Of a DNA stretch of 64,000 bases, positions 24,577 through 36,557 are shown one piece after another. Source of the stretch: Dirofilaria immitis (Eukaryota; Nematoda; Chromadorea; Rhabditida; Onchocercidae); the NCBI GenBank assembly GCA_024305405.1, contig JAKNDB010000088.1:1816001-1880000 (forward strand), in the 5' to 3' direction. The notes beneath the pieces were generated by a model, which saw only the letters and a program-made list of their open reading frames with translations, made no database searches and was not told the DNA's origin. The translations under genes were made by a program, and so were the position numbers. The stretch's first letter is position 1. Every line of letters begins with the position of its first letter.

Positions 24577-27555
24577 TTATATGGGGAATGAAGCCATCGT
24601 AGCGATATGACACATATTCCTTTCGTTTCGCTTCATATAACCATATCCATTTCTTCCCCAATTAGTTCCCCAACTGAAAATTGAAAATTAAAATTACATA
24701 TTAATTTAAAATAATAAGTTGATGCCTATTTATTTTAAAAATAAACTGCAAATCAAGATATGCTAATATTTATTAACATTAATATAAAATAGATAAACGA
24801 AAGGGTAAGTCAAGGCAGACCTATTTTTAATAATCCAATAATCCCCGTGTTTTTACTGGTTCCATAACCAACAACCAGTACTGCGTGATTAGGAACACGA
24901 CATTGATCACTAGAGTAGACACCTGTAATATTAAAATTTGTAGAATGTGGCGATGGGATTAATGAATGAAAAATACGCATATCTGTTCGTAACATGCATA
25001 ATCTAATATTATCAATTTTTTAAGCGATACATAAATTACGGTAATGATATTCATACTGTAGTATTCAGTAATATTCTCTCAGATAGAATAAAAAGCTTTT
25101 CAAATTATAAACATTTCATTACAATTTACCGGATTTATAAAATTTAAAATCGTGTTGATATCCAGAAATTCCAACAACAACGGGTCCAAATTTAGCCACA
25201 GCATATTGAAGACCTTTCTCATCACCTTGTTGTATTCGAGTGTAACCATTATCAGTAGCAGCAACTATATCTTTCCGCCAATAGCATGTACGTCTTGCAG
25301 TGTGAACATACGGATATTTCGCTTCTGATGCAATACCTGCCTTACTTGCATAATAAAATGCCTAAAGTTTTTAAAGTTATTTGAGAACTTAAATCTTATT
25401 ATATCAAGATAGTCTATATCAGCAACAGTAATCAGTTATAGGCACTAAAATTATAAACAATTACTTTAATCTTATGTTTTTGCGAATAATAGAATTTAAA
25501 TAGTTTTAAAATATATTGACAATAAACGATCATTTAAATATATAGAATATATATATATATATAACAAATGATACAACTAAGAGGTTTCAGATAAATGCAT
25601 ATTTTATTTACATCATTTTTGTAGCTCAAATTTGATTAGCTATTTGATTTTAAAAATTAAATATGTTACGATAAAATTAGTGAATGTGATGAAAGATTTT
25701 TAAGAAAGTAAAATCGGTAAATGTAGAATAGATAAATTTGCAAAAATAAGAGGTAAAAATATTGACCGGATTCATGAAACCACCATGGCAACCATTATTA
25801 CCGAGATCCCATGTACAATCTAGAATATTTTGCGGAGATAAATCGAGAAGTTTGTTTTTCGTCTTTTTATTATAAGCTTCTAATGCTGCAGCTGCAGCGA
25901 ATGCATAACAACTACCACACAAGCCCTGAAATATCATTATCAGTTGTATCACTATAATTAAATCGTACTCCATTCAGCAGATTTAAAGGGTACTTTACAA
26001 TTTAATTAAAAAAATATCATAATGCATAACAACTATCCAATTTCATTGAATTTCAAAATTGTTAATAAAGATAAGTTTTTAAGATTAAATCATACAATTT
26101 ACTAAATTGAATTATTTCTCAATTAAAAATTATTTAGCATATAATTAAAAACAGAGAAAAAGTTTAATAGAAGAAGACCTGCTCTTTGGCAGGTGTGACA
26201 TATCCTTTCTTTCTCCAATCAACATATTTTGGCAGCTTTGTACTCTTATTGTACTTGAGAAATTCACCAGATACTTGTCGAGCATACCTTCTTGTATGGG
26301 AAGTTTCATTATGCAGTAGAAGTCCATTCATTAGGTTGAATTCTTGATCGGTCTAAAATTAAACCAAAATGAATTAATTTTCGACAAAAACAAATCGAAC
26401 TGATGTAATATTTCAATGGAAAAGCGGAAACTATCAATTTCATATTTTTATAATACTATATTAAATAATATTTTACTTACCAAATCAGCCATATCATTCA
26501 GGGCAGTTTTAAATGAAATTAAGCCTTGCTCATATTTTCTATTTAATGCTTCTGTCATTAATTCATTACTTTCAAATATTGCCATTCTCAATTTATTCTC
26601 TTCTGAATCATATTCTTTTCCTATAAATAATAAAAATTATTGGTATTTTCACTATGAAATTTTCAATTTTATAAAATAAAATTAAACAAAGAATGAAATA
26701 AAATTACTTATTTTTGAAATACTGAAAAAAATGACAAAAAAATTATACCAAGAGCTGTTAAATACTCTTGCCATTCGGTTTCTAATTTTTCATCGCTTGT
26801 TCCTCACCGTTTTCTTCTAATTTTTTGAGGAAAGATTGCACAGCAGTTAGTTTATAACTTAAACACAACGGTTAGTTTTTAACGCAGTATATTCCAAATT
26901 AAATCCATTCATCAGCCCAAGATTTGTTTTATAATTTTCTATTTTGTATTACAAATTTTATAGAATACAATTGTGAAAATAATTTGAATTCAAAAAACAG
27001 CTAAATGAAATAGTAAATCAGTTAAACAGTAAATTAGTTCTAGAATAAGTTTACGAAAAGTCAAATAAAAAGTAGGTGGCATTGTTTATAACAGTTCCAG
27101 ATTTGCATAGTTTGAAGAAGGAAAATATAACCACATAGTATTGAAAATGAACAGCTTCTGAGTTATATTATTCATAAGCATGAGGTAGATACATTTGATC
27201 GATATCAATCATTATGAATTAAATAACACTCAATCAAACAGTATCGTACTCACCTGTTTTCTCCTGAAAATTAATAATACCTTCAAAATTTTAAATTTAA
27301 TATTTTTACGTAAAGAATTTTATCACTAATAAATCCAAATTAAAGGTTAGCTATTTAAAGTGTTTTCTCAGTTATTTCGAAAATCTCTCAGTTATTTCGA
27401 AAATTTGAAATGTGAAGTAAAATGCATATAGAAAAACGGAACCATCGCCGTAATCTTTCAAAGCGTTTTGAAAATCAAACGTAAGTCTCGTCATATTTCC
27501 TAATCTGTAATCTTCATCAAACATTCCCAATACTTCTTTCAGCTGTAGAATTTCA
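24577..27555 (-). CDS. cathepsin L-like cysteine protease, copy 2 (catalytic exons kept)
   Basis: Papain-family (C1A) endopeptidase, normally made as a secreted or lysosomal proenzyme. Exons in gene order: 27443-27555, microexon 27254-27263, 26749-26857, 26481-26620, 26179-26352, 25767-25925, 25130-25361, 24821-24922, 24577-24673. The pro-region has RMAIFESNE and ALNDMADL (ERFNIN/GNFD-like). The mature domain starts near [26 protein letters not shown] holds the catalytic Cys, [10 protein letters not shown] the His and KNSWG the Asn. About 378 residues without the signal exon, and longer in the pro-region than vertebrate cathepsin L. Two single bases are missing in T runs (24850-24854 and 26786-26790), probably assembly errors. 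The signal-peptide exon at 28452-28510 is decayed: its frame ends after 15 codons and has lost the hydrophobic stretch. It could be a pseudogene or use another first exon. Confidence 0.75.
27254..27263 (-). other. 10-nt microexon of cathepsin copy 2
   Basis: GAGAAAACAG between a TTTTCAG acceptor and a GTGAGT donor on the minus strand. Phase 1 in and phase 2 out keep the frame [13 protein letters not shown] across three exons. Confidence 0.75.
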
Positions 27556-27896
27556 CTGAAAAACTGATTTTTTGTATTTAAGCACTGATTTTTTTTCGTA
27601 TGGTAAATAAATTAATTAAATGAACTATTGATATTTTTTGATAATTTTCTTCATGTTATTATACATTACCGCTCATATAATTATTCACTTATGAATTAAC
27701 GAAATTCTATGTAATATATATGTGTTAATTCATCTCTTAAGAATATGAATGTAAGATAATATGAAATTTATATATTGTATTTTATCAGAATTATTAATTA
27801 AGTTATAAATGATAAAGTAGAGTATGGAAAGTGAAAATTTCCGACGTAATTTATAATCTCTGTCATTTTCTTCAATTTTTTCTGTTCGTGCAATAT

Positions 27897-28275
27897 CGTC
27901 GTTATGAATTCAGATGACGCAATTACAGTACCCGACAGAAGTTATCAATTTTACGAGAAAGTATGCGATTGAATAAAACTGACTCATTGAATGAGACGGT
28001 AAAGTCGATCAAGAAAGTGAGTATGGCCAATAAAGCAATGAATCGAAGCATGACGAAAGTTTTTATTTTTTGAATATTGCAAGGCCATCATTTGTTTCTC
28101 TTAAATACGGGAAAAAGTTTGTTGGTACAGCTTGATCATCATCAAATGCAATGCAACTACTGAGAATTTTATTTAAAAATATAAAACTTTTTTCAACAAA
28201 TTATTTGTTCAGATGAACCATTCCGTAAGTTCGATCATGAAAGTAAACAATTGGGAACTTTATTAGAAAAAGTAT
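27897..28275 (+). repeat. degenerate coding-like repeated element, copy 2 (in cathepsin intron 1)
   Basis: The best preserved copy. ATG at 27904 opens MNSDDAITVPDRSYQFYEK; after a frame change MRLNKTDSLNETVKSIKK continues to VFIF and a stop near 28070. A further frame near 28110-28160 reads GKSLLVQLDHHQMQCNY, and 28198-28271 reads FQQIICSDEPFRKFDHES. It is on the strand opposite to the cathepsin gene. The first 60 bp recur in intron 3 of the SIX gene at 35120-35185. Family not recognised; it could be a decayed gene or transposon. Confidence 0.45.
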
Positions 28276-28451
28276 GACGCAATTGAAAATATTTTATTCA
28301 CAATAAATTTCCGCATTCACAAAAAATTGAAAAATGAAAATATTGAGGAAATGACTTTCATAATATAACGAAATGAAATCAAACAAAGCAATTTTTAAAA
28401 ATGAGATTTATTCGAGAGCAATAAATTATTGAATAAAAAAGGATAAAAATT

Positions 28452-28510
28452 CATAGTACCATTTATAGATTAATTTGATCGATTAGGCAGTATAATACAC
28501 TAATATCCAT
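28452..28510 (-). pseudogene. decayed signal-peptide exon of cathepsin copy 2
   Basis: Aligns with the signal exon of copy 1 (20304-20358) through 'ATTAGT' and 'ATCGATCA', but the frame from its ATG reads MDISVLYCLIDQINL and stops. The hydrophobic core of copy 1 (VISLLFALSIISA) is not kept, so this copy would not be secreted from this start. Confidence 0.5.
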
Positions 28511-31500
28511 ATATTTTAATATTATAAGAATTAATTAATTTGCTTGCTTCTTTTTTTTTTTGTTTCATATAACATAATCCTGATAATTATTTCAAATAGT
28601 GTATTCAGAGAAAACTTCAACTTTTAGAAAAATTCTAATTCGAAACTTGAATTTATGGAATGAAAAAGCTACAATGAGAAAAATAATTGTGAGGAAAAAA
28701 TTATTTTAACTTTTAATAAATTAAAAGTAAATAAAAAATCTTATTTGTAATTTTCGTTTGTAAACAAATATACAGGTGTATTCTATTGTAATGGCTGATA
28801 TAATTTTTGATTTATTTTTTCCAATTTTTTTCTTTTATTTTCAACTTACTATTAGCATTTTTCATTTATTCATTTTTATTTTTCATTCTTTTTTCCATGA
28901 TAGTTTCTGGATATAAAAGATTGAAACTTCAAATTGGTAAATGTTTTCGCTAAAATTCCATTGCACGGATTTGTTGCTCATTCCACATTAACAGCTTTGG
29001 AATAATTGCTTTACCTGAGAAATCGGATCTTATGATATTACCTTATTCGCCACCTGGCACAGCTTATCCTTTTGCGCATTCACTTTGGCACATTTCAAAA
29101 ATTGCAACAATGTTCTCTAATCATCATCAGAAGTAGTCAGAATAACATGGAAAAAAATTGCTGCTATTCTCATTTTTGTCTCTCGAAATAACAACAAAGA
29201 TTTGTATTTTCAATCGTTGCAAGATTGGAAGAGATAAGATCATAACTAATGATGATCTTCTAATTCTTTTCCTTCATTTCCAAAGAGCTTTACGAAGATA
29301 GGCTTGTATATTTGCATATGCTTATGATGGTCATTTCACTTTTCAAGTGGATCAATCATCCATCTGTTGACTTTTGTGATCGGTCACCTAAAATGCAAAT
29401 TAACCGAAACAACAAATTATCCATGAAAATATATTCCTTTTGTTAGATAAGCTGATCTAAAATAGAGCTTTCATTCATTGACGCTAAATCTTTCTTTTTC
29501 TCTTCAACCTTTCATTGAATTATTGACGGCATAATTATAAAAATATATGATTAAAAAATATTTTTATTATATAAAAACTATAAACAATGTTTTTATATTA
29601 TTTAAATTTTAAAAATCACACATAAAAATATATTATTTTTTAAATGTTACATATATCAAAAATGAAATAAAAATGATTTTCGAAATTTATTAATAAAAAA
29701 GAAGAACAAAAAAACGAACAGATTGAAATATTAATTTAAAATGAATATTTAAATCAAAATATTGTAAATTGTTCCATATGGATGAGAATATCAAATATGT
29801 TATATTTCTTGATTAGATCGTATAGTTAGAATAAATTTAATGAAATGCTAGTATTAATAACTAGTGAACTGATATGTTATAATAAGTGAATTAATCCTAT
29901 ATCAACTGATTAGCTTAATCATATGCTTATTCCAACTTCTTTATTTCTAGTTAAATAGATATCCATGATTCATATTTTTAATTAGCACTAAAATTTGTTT
30001 CTAATTAATTAATGTCCAAATTTTTCATCGAAAGTAAATGATCCGTGTTTCATCAAAAACTCAATTTACACTAGCACATTTCTATCAATGCCATTTATAA
30101 TTTATCCTTAATAATATGAAATTTGAAATTGACAAATTTCAATCTTACATAAAAAGATAATTTCTAATTTATAATTTTGAGCTATTATCGTTTATTTATT
30201 TGATTAGAAAAAAGAAATTATAAAAATAAATATTTTTTACAAAATGCAAAATTAAAAATAAATTAGCCTTTTGCAAAAAAAAAACCATCTTAATCTAAAA
30301 CCAACTTAACTACTTCTTACAATTTGCAATGTAATCATTACGATATTATAAAGTCTGATAAGAATTTCTTGAGAAAGACTTCATTTTTAATTGCATATAA
30401 CAATTCGGGAATGGTAAATGACTATAATTTTCGTCTTTGTAAATCATTGCAGAAATGACCAGTAAAATCTTATAATTATCTTACAAAATAGCGTTAATCA
30501 TTTGATGAGTTGCATAATCTCTTGAGTAAACTTCGGCCTTCTTTTTATATTGGCAAAAATGATAGAAAGTTTGGATAGATGCTAAAATAAAAACAAAAAT
30601 AATAATAGCTAACAATAAATAAACATTATCAATCAAGGAATACTTAAACAAATAACAAAATTATTCTTAGCTATTTCAGCTAATAATAATAGCTTTCGGC
30701 ATATTATGAAGGAAAAAAAAGAATTTTCGGAAATTGCAGGCGAAAAATAGGCGGAAATTTTGAAATGCCATAACATGCGACAATAAAATGATTAATAATA
30801 ATTAGCGAAATCAAGAAATGAATGTTATTCATCAATTATAGTAAAATAAATTACAGTAAATATGAAATTATCATAATCAATAAGCAATATCATTTTTTTC
30901 AATTTTAAATAATTCAAAAATATTTAATTCGCCCTTTATTTTTCGAATAATATATTATCATGAATGTCGAGAAATTCAAATATATTACTATCTGTTACAA
31001 ATGGATTATGAAAAATTTTGAAAAATTTTTCATAATCATATATATCATTCAAATGATCTGATTATGAAATGCGCTAATTTATGAATTAAAAAAAAAAAGA
31101 AGAAAATAAGAAATGTGAAATTAAAAATAATAAAGCAAATGATTATGAAAACAAAATTAATTTCAATAATTAAAGCTATTTTTCATCAAAAATATAATTA
31201 TTTCTTCTCCAATTTCATCAAAAATTTATGAATAAAGCTATAAAAATGCAATTATTTATTTATGAATCATTCATTGTAAGAAAATTAATAATCATTCATT
31301 CATACGGTATTTGAATATATATTTGATGAGAAACATTGTTTTTAACATGACAACATAGTAATTTTCATTGTTGTTGTTGTTACTAATTAATTTCTGATAA
31401 TAATATTGATTGCATCTATAATAACAATATATTGAAGTTGAACAACAAGAATAGAGAAATTAGAAGCAAAAGCAATGGTACTCATTATTGGACATTTAAT

Positions 31501-33120
31501 TACCAGGTGCATTTGAGGTAAGTAAGTGTGAAAAGTCTAAGCAGACAATATTTTACTCATAATAAAACCTGAAACAATAGCATAATGACCTATTAAGATA
31601 GTAAAAACTATAAGGTAGAAAAAAAACAGATTTTCAGTGTTGCAAACTTAGTTGCACAAATTTAGCCTTCTTAAAAATTAAGCGAAAATTAATTAGCAAA
31701 TATCTTCGAAATTAAAACATATCATTTTATCAGAAAATTTTCCTAATACAAAGTATGAATATAAATATTTATACAGTATTACAATATATAAAGTATTACA
31801 ATTATTATAATTGTATAATGATAGCTTTATTGATTTATTCAGCATTTAAAATAATAACATATCTTTTTCTTATTTATATCATTCGAAATTATATCTTAAA
31901 ATTGAATTTATAAGAATAAAAAAAGGAAATCATAAATAAAATTATTGAAATACGGTAGGCATTAAATAACTGTAGGATAGATATTTTTCATATCGGTGAT
32001 AAATACTAAAGAAAAGTTTTTCTTTTCATCAAATATCTCAACACTAAATTAGTAATAGCATTGGTTTTTTTCACTTGCACATCCTTCAAAAAAAGAAAAA
32101 AAAGGCTCATATTTCAGCATATATCTGTCCTCTTGATCGTCGATGACGGCAGTAACATATTCATAATTATGTTGGTAGGATGGCATGGCAATAATTCTAA
32201 CAATTACCGTAATTCACTCTTGAAAAATGATTCTTTTCTAGAAAGGCAAAGGCAAAAAAAAAGCCAATTAATGCAGATGTTCGAGAAATGCCGCAAAAAT
32301 CACTGTTTCAGAAATTTATTCCCAATTTAAAGTTATATAAAGAGAAAAAGAGAGAGAGAGAATTTCAACTTTTACTTCCTGAATATAATGAAAAATTCAT
32401 TTTCTTTTATGTCTATCATCTCTCTTTCCTTCGCTCTCTCTCTCTCTCTCCTCTTCCATTCTCTTCATTTTTCTTGAAATTTTATTTCTAATAAAATATT
32501 TTCACACTTTTTCTTTTCACTATTCTGCTTTTCTTTTTTACAATTACCTCTCTATTTTCTTTCTCTTTCCTAAAATGCTAAATTGCATTGCTTATTTATT
32601 CATTTAAATAAGCATACCGTAATCTGTAGGGTGGAGTTAAGCAAATTTGTTTCTAACAAAAAATGAAATTAAGGAAGAAATAAATCTATTCCTCTCAAGT
32701 TTCCTCGAGATTGTTCTGCGCTGCTATTCTTTCGTTATTCTTTGTAAAAAAGTATTACAGTATATTAACGTAATAAAAAAGTTAAAAATAAATATTTAAT
32801 AATTTAAAATTTGTGTAATTTTTTTTAAATTTTGATTTTAACTAATTTGATAAAAGATATCTATTAATTTGATTATAAATTAGTAGTTGACTTTTTTCTC
32901 TCTTTCTCTTTCTTCTCTTCTTATTTCAAATATTTTAATATTCGTTTAAAATGTTTAAACTGTTTTTTCTTCTAATTTAAAATTTGGAAATTAGCTTAAT
33001 CATTTATCATTCGTTTTGTTTTTATTTAAATATTATTCTAATTGCAGAAAATCCTAATTTAAGAATTAATATAAAAAGTTTAATTTGCAGGAGGGAATTT
33101 TAAATTTATCTATTTAATCA
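28511..33120. other. intergenic region between the cathepsins and the SIX gene
   Basis: No gene is recognised. A GC-richer block at 28950-29170 is open on both strands: on plus, a frame reads LPYSPPGTAYPFAHSLWHIS; on minus, MRIAAIFFHVILTTS is followed by a stop and then an open frame. It may be an exon or a regulatory element. GA and TC microsatellites lie at 32342-32360 and 32433-32452. The remainder is AT-rich with no clear structure. Confidence 0.5.
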
Positions 33121-36100
33121 ATGGATATATGTAATAATGGGAAATATAGGTGTGGAACAAAACGATCCATGCTTATTTCGTCTCGCTGCTACTTTTCATC
33201 TGATCAGGTAATTCGTTTTAATCCGAAATATCAGATAATTCTCTTCATAATCAGAAATATCAACTGATTCTTTTTAATCAGAAATATCAGATAATTTATT
33301 CCAATCGGAAACATCAAATGATTTTTTTCCAATCAGATAGCACAAAGTTTGCTCTTTTTTAAATTTTAAATTGTAACAAAATGTATAAATTTAAAAAAAA
33401 ATTTTTTTGGAGTAATTATCAAAATTTTTTGTTCTTAAATTTAAATTTACAAATTCATATAGCTATGAAAAGATACAAATAAATTTATAAAAGAATGAAA
33501 TATAAATAAATATTATTAAGTTCTTTTCAATAAAAAGAGAATTCAAATTAGAAAGTTAAAAATACTAAAATCAATCAATAAAGCATTTTTAACAAATTAA
33601 ATTTGTAAATTGCCTAATTTTTGAGTGAAATCTTTTATGATTTCAATTAAGATTTAATTTTAATTTTATGCTTCGATAATTTAAACATTATAATTAAATT
33701 ACATTTTAATGGATTGTATCTGGATTCTTTCATAAATATTACATTTAAATTATAATTAAATTACATTTTAATAGATTGTATTTGAATTCTTTTATAAATA
33801 TTACATTTAAATTGTCGAAGCGTAAAATTGAAATTAAATCTTAATCGGAATTAAAAATTTGAAACTGTAAAGAATTTCAAAATTAGACAAAATTTATAAT
33901 TAGATTGTAGTTGAAATTATAAGAAAAATTTTAATTAAATTTAAATAAATTTATACATTTAATTTATTTGAATATAATTAAATTATATCTTAATAGAATG
34001 TGCTTGAATTGATATTTTCAAGTAAATTAAATCTATAAATTCATTTAATTTAAATTAAAATTTATAATTAATTCGATTAAGATTTAATTACAATTTCATA
34101 CATCGATAATGCTAAATATTTAGATAGACTGTATCTGTGAAGCGCTTTATCAAGCTCGTGATGGTGCGAAATTATTAGAATTATTTCAACCTAATGTACA
34201 TAATATTATGTTTTACCGGTGTCAATATTATTCAAGTTCCGTTCTTCGTGCTTATCTCTATGCATTATATTATAGCAAACATTATGAGGAATTATTTCAA
34301 GTTTGATTTCTTTTCTTTTCTTTTTTTTTTTGAAACTAAATTAATAAACTTTTATTCGATTATTTTTCTAATTCATGCATACGTGCGAAATTTTTTTACT
34401 TTAATTTTAAATTAATTACATATTCGTATTTAATTACTTTTCTTTTTTAAATTAACATTATTTGTTAGATTAATTTATATATTATTATAATTCTTTAAAT
34501 TATCAATTTATATGCTTATCATCGATGTTATCTAAGCTATTTTAATCTTACTTATTACTAAGATATTCATTTATTGATATCAATTTTTAAATTTTTAATA
34601 TAATTATTTCAAAAATTCTCTTCAAAACTTTTTAATAATAATTATTATTGTTTTGTTTTTCTAAATAATTTTTGATAATTTATTTCTATTTTAATTAGGC
34701 AATTCATATTTAATACTTAATTATTAATTTTCAGTATAATATTAAAACAATTTGAATAGCAAATTTTGATATTATTATTGCTTATTTATAAATTTAGCTA
34801 TTATTTAAATAATATTCCTTTATTTAATAATTTGAATTTGAATTTGAATTTCAGGCAATAGCAACAAATACATTCGAACAACGATTTTACGGTGAATTGC
34901 AAGAATTATGGTATAAGGCACGTTATGCTGAGGTATTAATTACATTACTATAGTACGATATGATATGAGATATGATATGATTATATGATTGATTAAATCT
35001 ATAATACAATTTCCATTTTTTGGCATTAAGCAGAAATTAGCTTAAAATTCAGAATAAATCATTAGTCAAATATATTTTTTATCTGTTATTTTCCTTGATT
35101 ATTACTATCAGTGCAAAATCTTCGTCATGGATTCAGATTCAGATGACGCAATTATAAGTATCCGATAAAAACTATTTAAAAATAGAAAAGATAAAATTTA
35201 AAAAAAATGAGCCATTATCTGCAGCCAAAGATATTCGCTGACTTATTATTAATTAAATATAATAGGTATTCATATTAAAATAGTTATGATCAATCAATCA
35301 ATCAATCATTTATCTTTTTGATTCCAATTTTTTTATTTTTGTTTTATTCTTTAAAAGTAATCCGATTGTTAAATATTAGAAAAAGATTTTGAAATTTGTC
35401 TTTTGCATTTGATTTGTTTTTAGATAATAAAAAAAATATTTTAAATATTATTTTTAGAATGAAGAACGACGACAAAAAGAATTAGGTGCAGTAGAGAAAT
35501 ATCGTTTACGAAAAAAACATCCACCACCACGATCCATTTGGGATGGTCAAGAAACTATTTATAGTTTTAAAGAAAATGCTAGAAAGTTATGATTAAATAA
35601 ATTTATTAAATTAAGAAAAAAAAGAGCAATTTTTATATATATCATTTAATATTTGTTGCAAATTTTTAGCTAATCAATTCTCAGATTAAAAATTTAAATT
35701 TAATTTTGAATTATTTCATCGATGATTTTTTTAAAAAATTTATTTATATAAAATTGAAATAAATATTTTTTTCTTCCATCTTTTTTTTTTGTTTTAGATT
35801 CTTCGACATTTTTACAGAAAAACAAATATCCTACACTTGAAGATAAAAAGAAATAGCACGAATTACTGATTTAAAGATTATACAGGTAAGATTAGCATAT
35901 ATCATTATTTCTCCATTCTTATCAGTGATAAATCTATAAAAGCAAACAATGAGCTAATATTCATATTTATTTGTTATAATTTCTTTTAAGATTTTAAAAT
36001 TTAATAATTTACAAAGTCGTCTTTAGCTTTTTTTTCCTAATACAGTAATAAAATTCAAATTAATGAAATTAAAATAAAATTATATTTGCGAAACGTTAGG

Positions 36101-36527
36101 CAAAATGCTTATCCCTAGAAGTTTAAACAATAAAAATATCCTTTCTCATTTATACAGTAATAAAATTAGGATTCTTATTAATTGTCGGATTAATGGTAAG
36201 TAGTTTCTCTAATGTAAGAAGTATCAAAATGATATTTTTAACTTTTTATTGTTATTTAAAATTATTTGATTTTATTCTCGAATACTTTTATTCGAGAATA
36301 AAATTGTCAAAAAATAAAGTATTATCAATACATTATCATTTCAATCAATTTTTTTCTTTACTATAACTTTCGAGAATTTCATTAATAATTTTATTATATT
36401 TTTAATATATAAAAATCAATTTTAGATTTCTAATTGGTTTAAAAATAGGCGTCAACGTGATAAAAGCTCATCAACTGGACAATTTTCATCATCGACGTCA
36501 ATACAATTTGATAATTTTAATTTATAA
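33121..36527 (+). CDS. SIX-family homeobox transcription factor (SIX4/5- or UNC-39-like)
   Basis: Nuclear DNA-binding regulator with a SIX domain plus a SIX-type homeodomain. Exons: 33121-33207, 34124-34300, 34855-34932, 35458-35585, 35798-35885, 36426-36527. The SIX domain starts at [20 protein letters not shown] and runs through [19 protein letters not shown] and [13 protein letters not shown]. The homeodomain follows [20 protein letters not shown], with recognition helix [13 protein letters not shown], the family signature. Predicted length is about 220 residues. CEAL, RYAE and KYRLRKK favour the SIX4/5 group over SIX1/2 or SIX3/6, by comparison from memory. Three single bases are missing around the homeodomain (at 35585, 35817-35822 and near 35850), all beside A runs; restoring them gives an ordinary homeodomain, so assembly error is likelier than gene death. 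Intron 3 contains a fragment of the repeated coding-like element. Confidence 0.88.
33205..33345. repeat. imperfect tandem repeat, unit about 33 bp, in SIX intron 1
   Basis: Four to five diverged copies of 'aatcagaaatatcagataat' start at the exon 1 donor, and the exon end itself (TCATCTGATCAG) resembles part of the unit. Confidence 0.75.
33676..33810. repeat. direct duplication, unit about 65 bp, in SIX intron 1
   Basis: Two copies of 'attaaattacattttaat' followed by 'gattgtat' and 'cataaatattacatttaaat' run head to tail with few differences. Confidence 0.85.
35120..35190 (+). repeat. 5' fragment of the repeated coding-like element, in SIX intron 3
   Basis: About 60 bp match the start of the 27.9 kb copy: GTGCAA..TC.TCGT, then an ATG and MDSDSDDAI. 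The frame stops soon after. This copy is far from the cathepsins, showing that the element is dispersed. Confidence 0.6.
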
Positions 36528-36551
36528 TATCATTTTATATTTGTAATTAAG

Positions 36552-36557
36552 AATAAA
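36552..36557 (+). terminator. AATAAA polyadenylation signal of the SIX gene
   Basis: Lies 25 nt after the stop codon, giving a very short 3' UTR if used. Confidence 0.55.

Noticed and set aside
26416..26679. 87-codon plus-strand open frame
   Set aside because: It is the antisense shadow of a cathepsin copy 2 pro-region exon.
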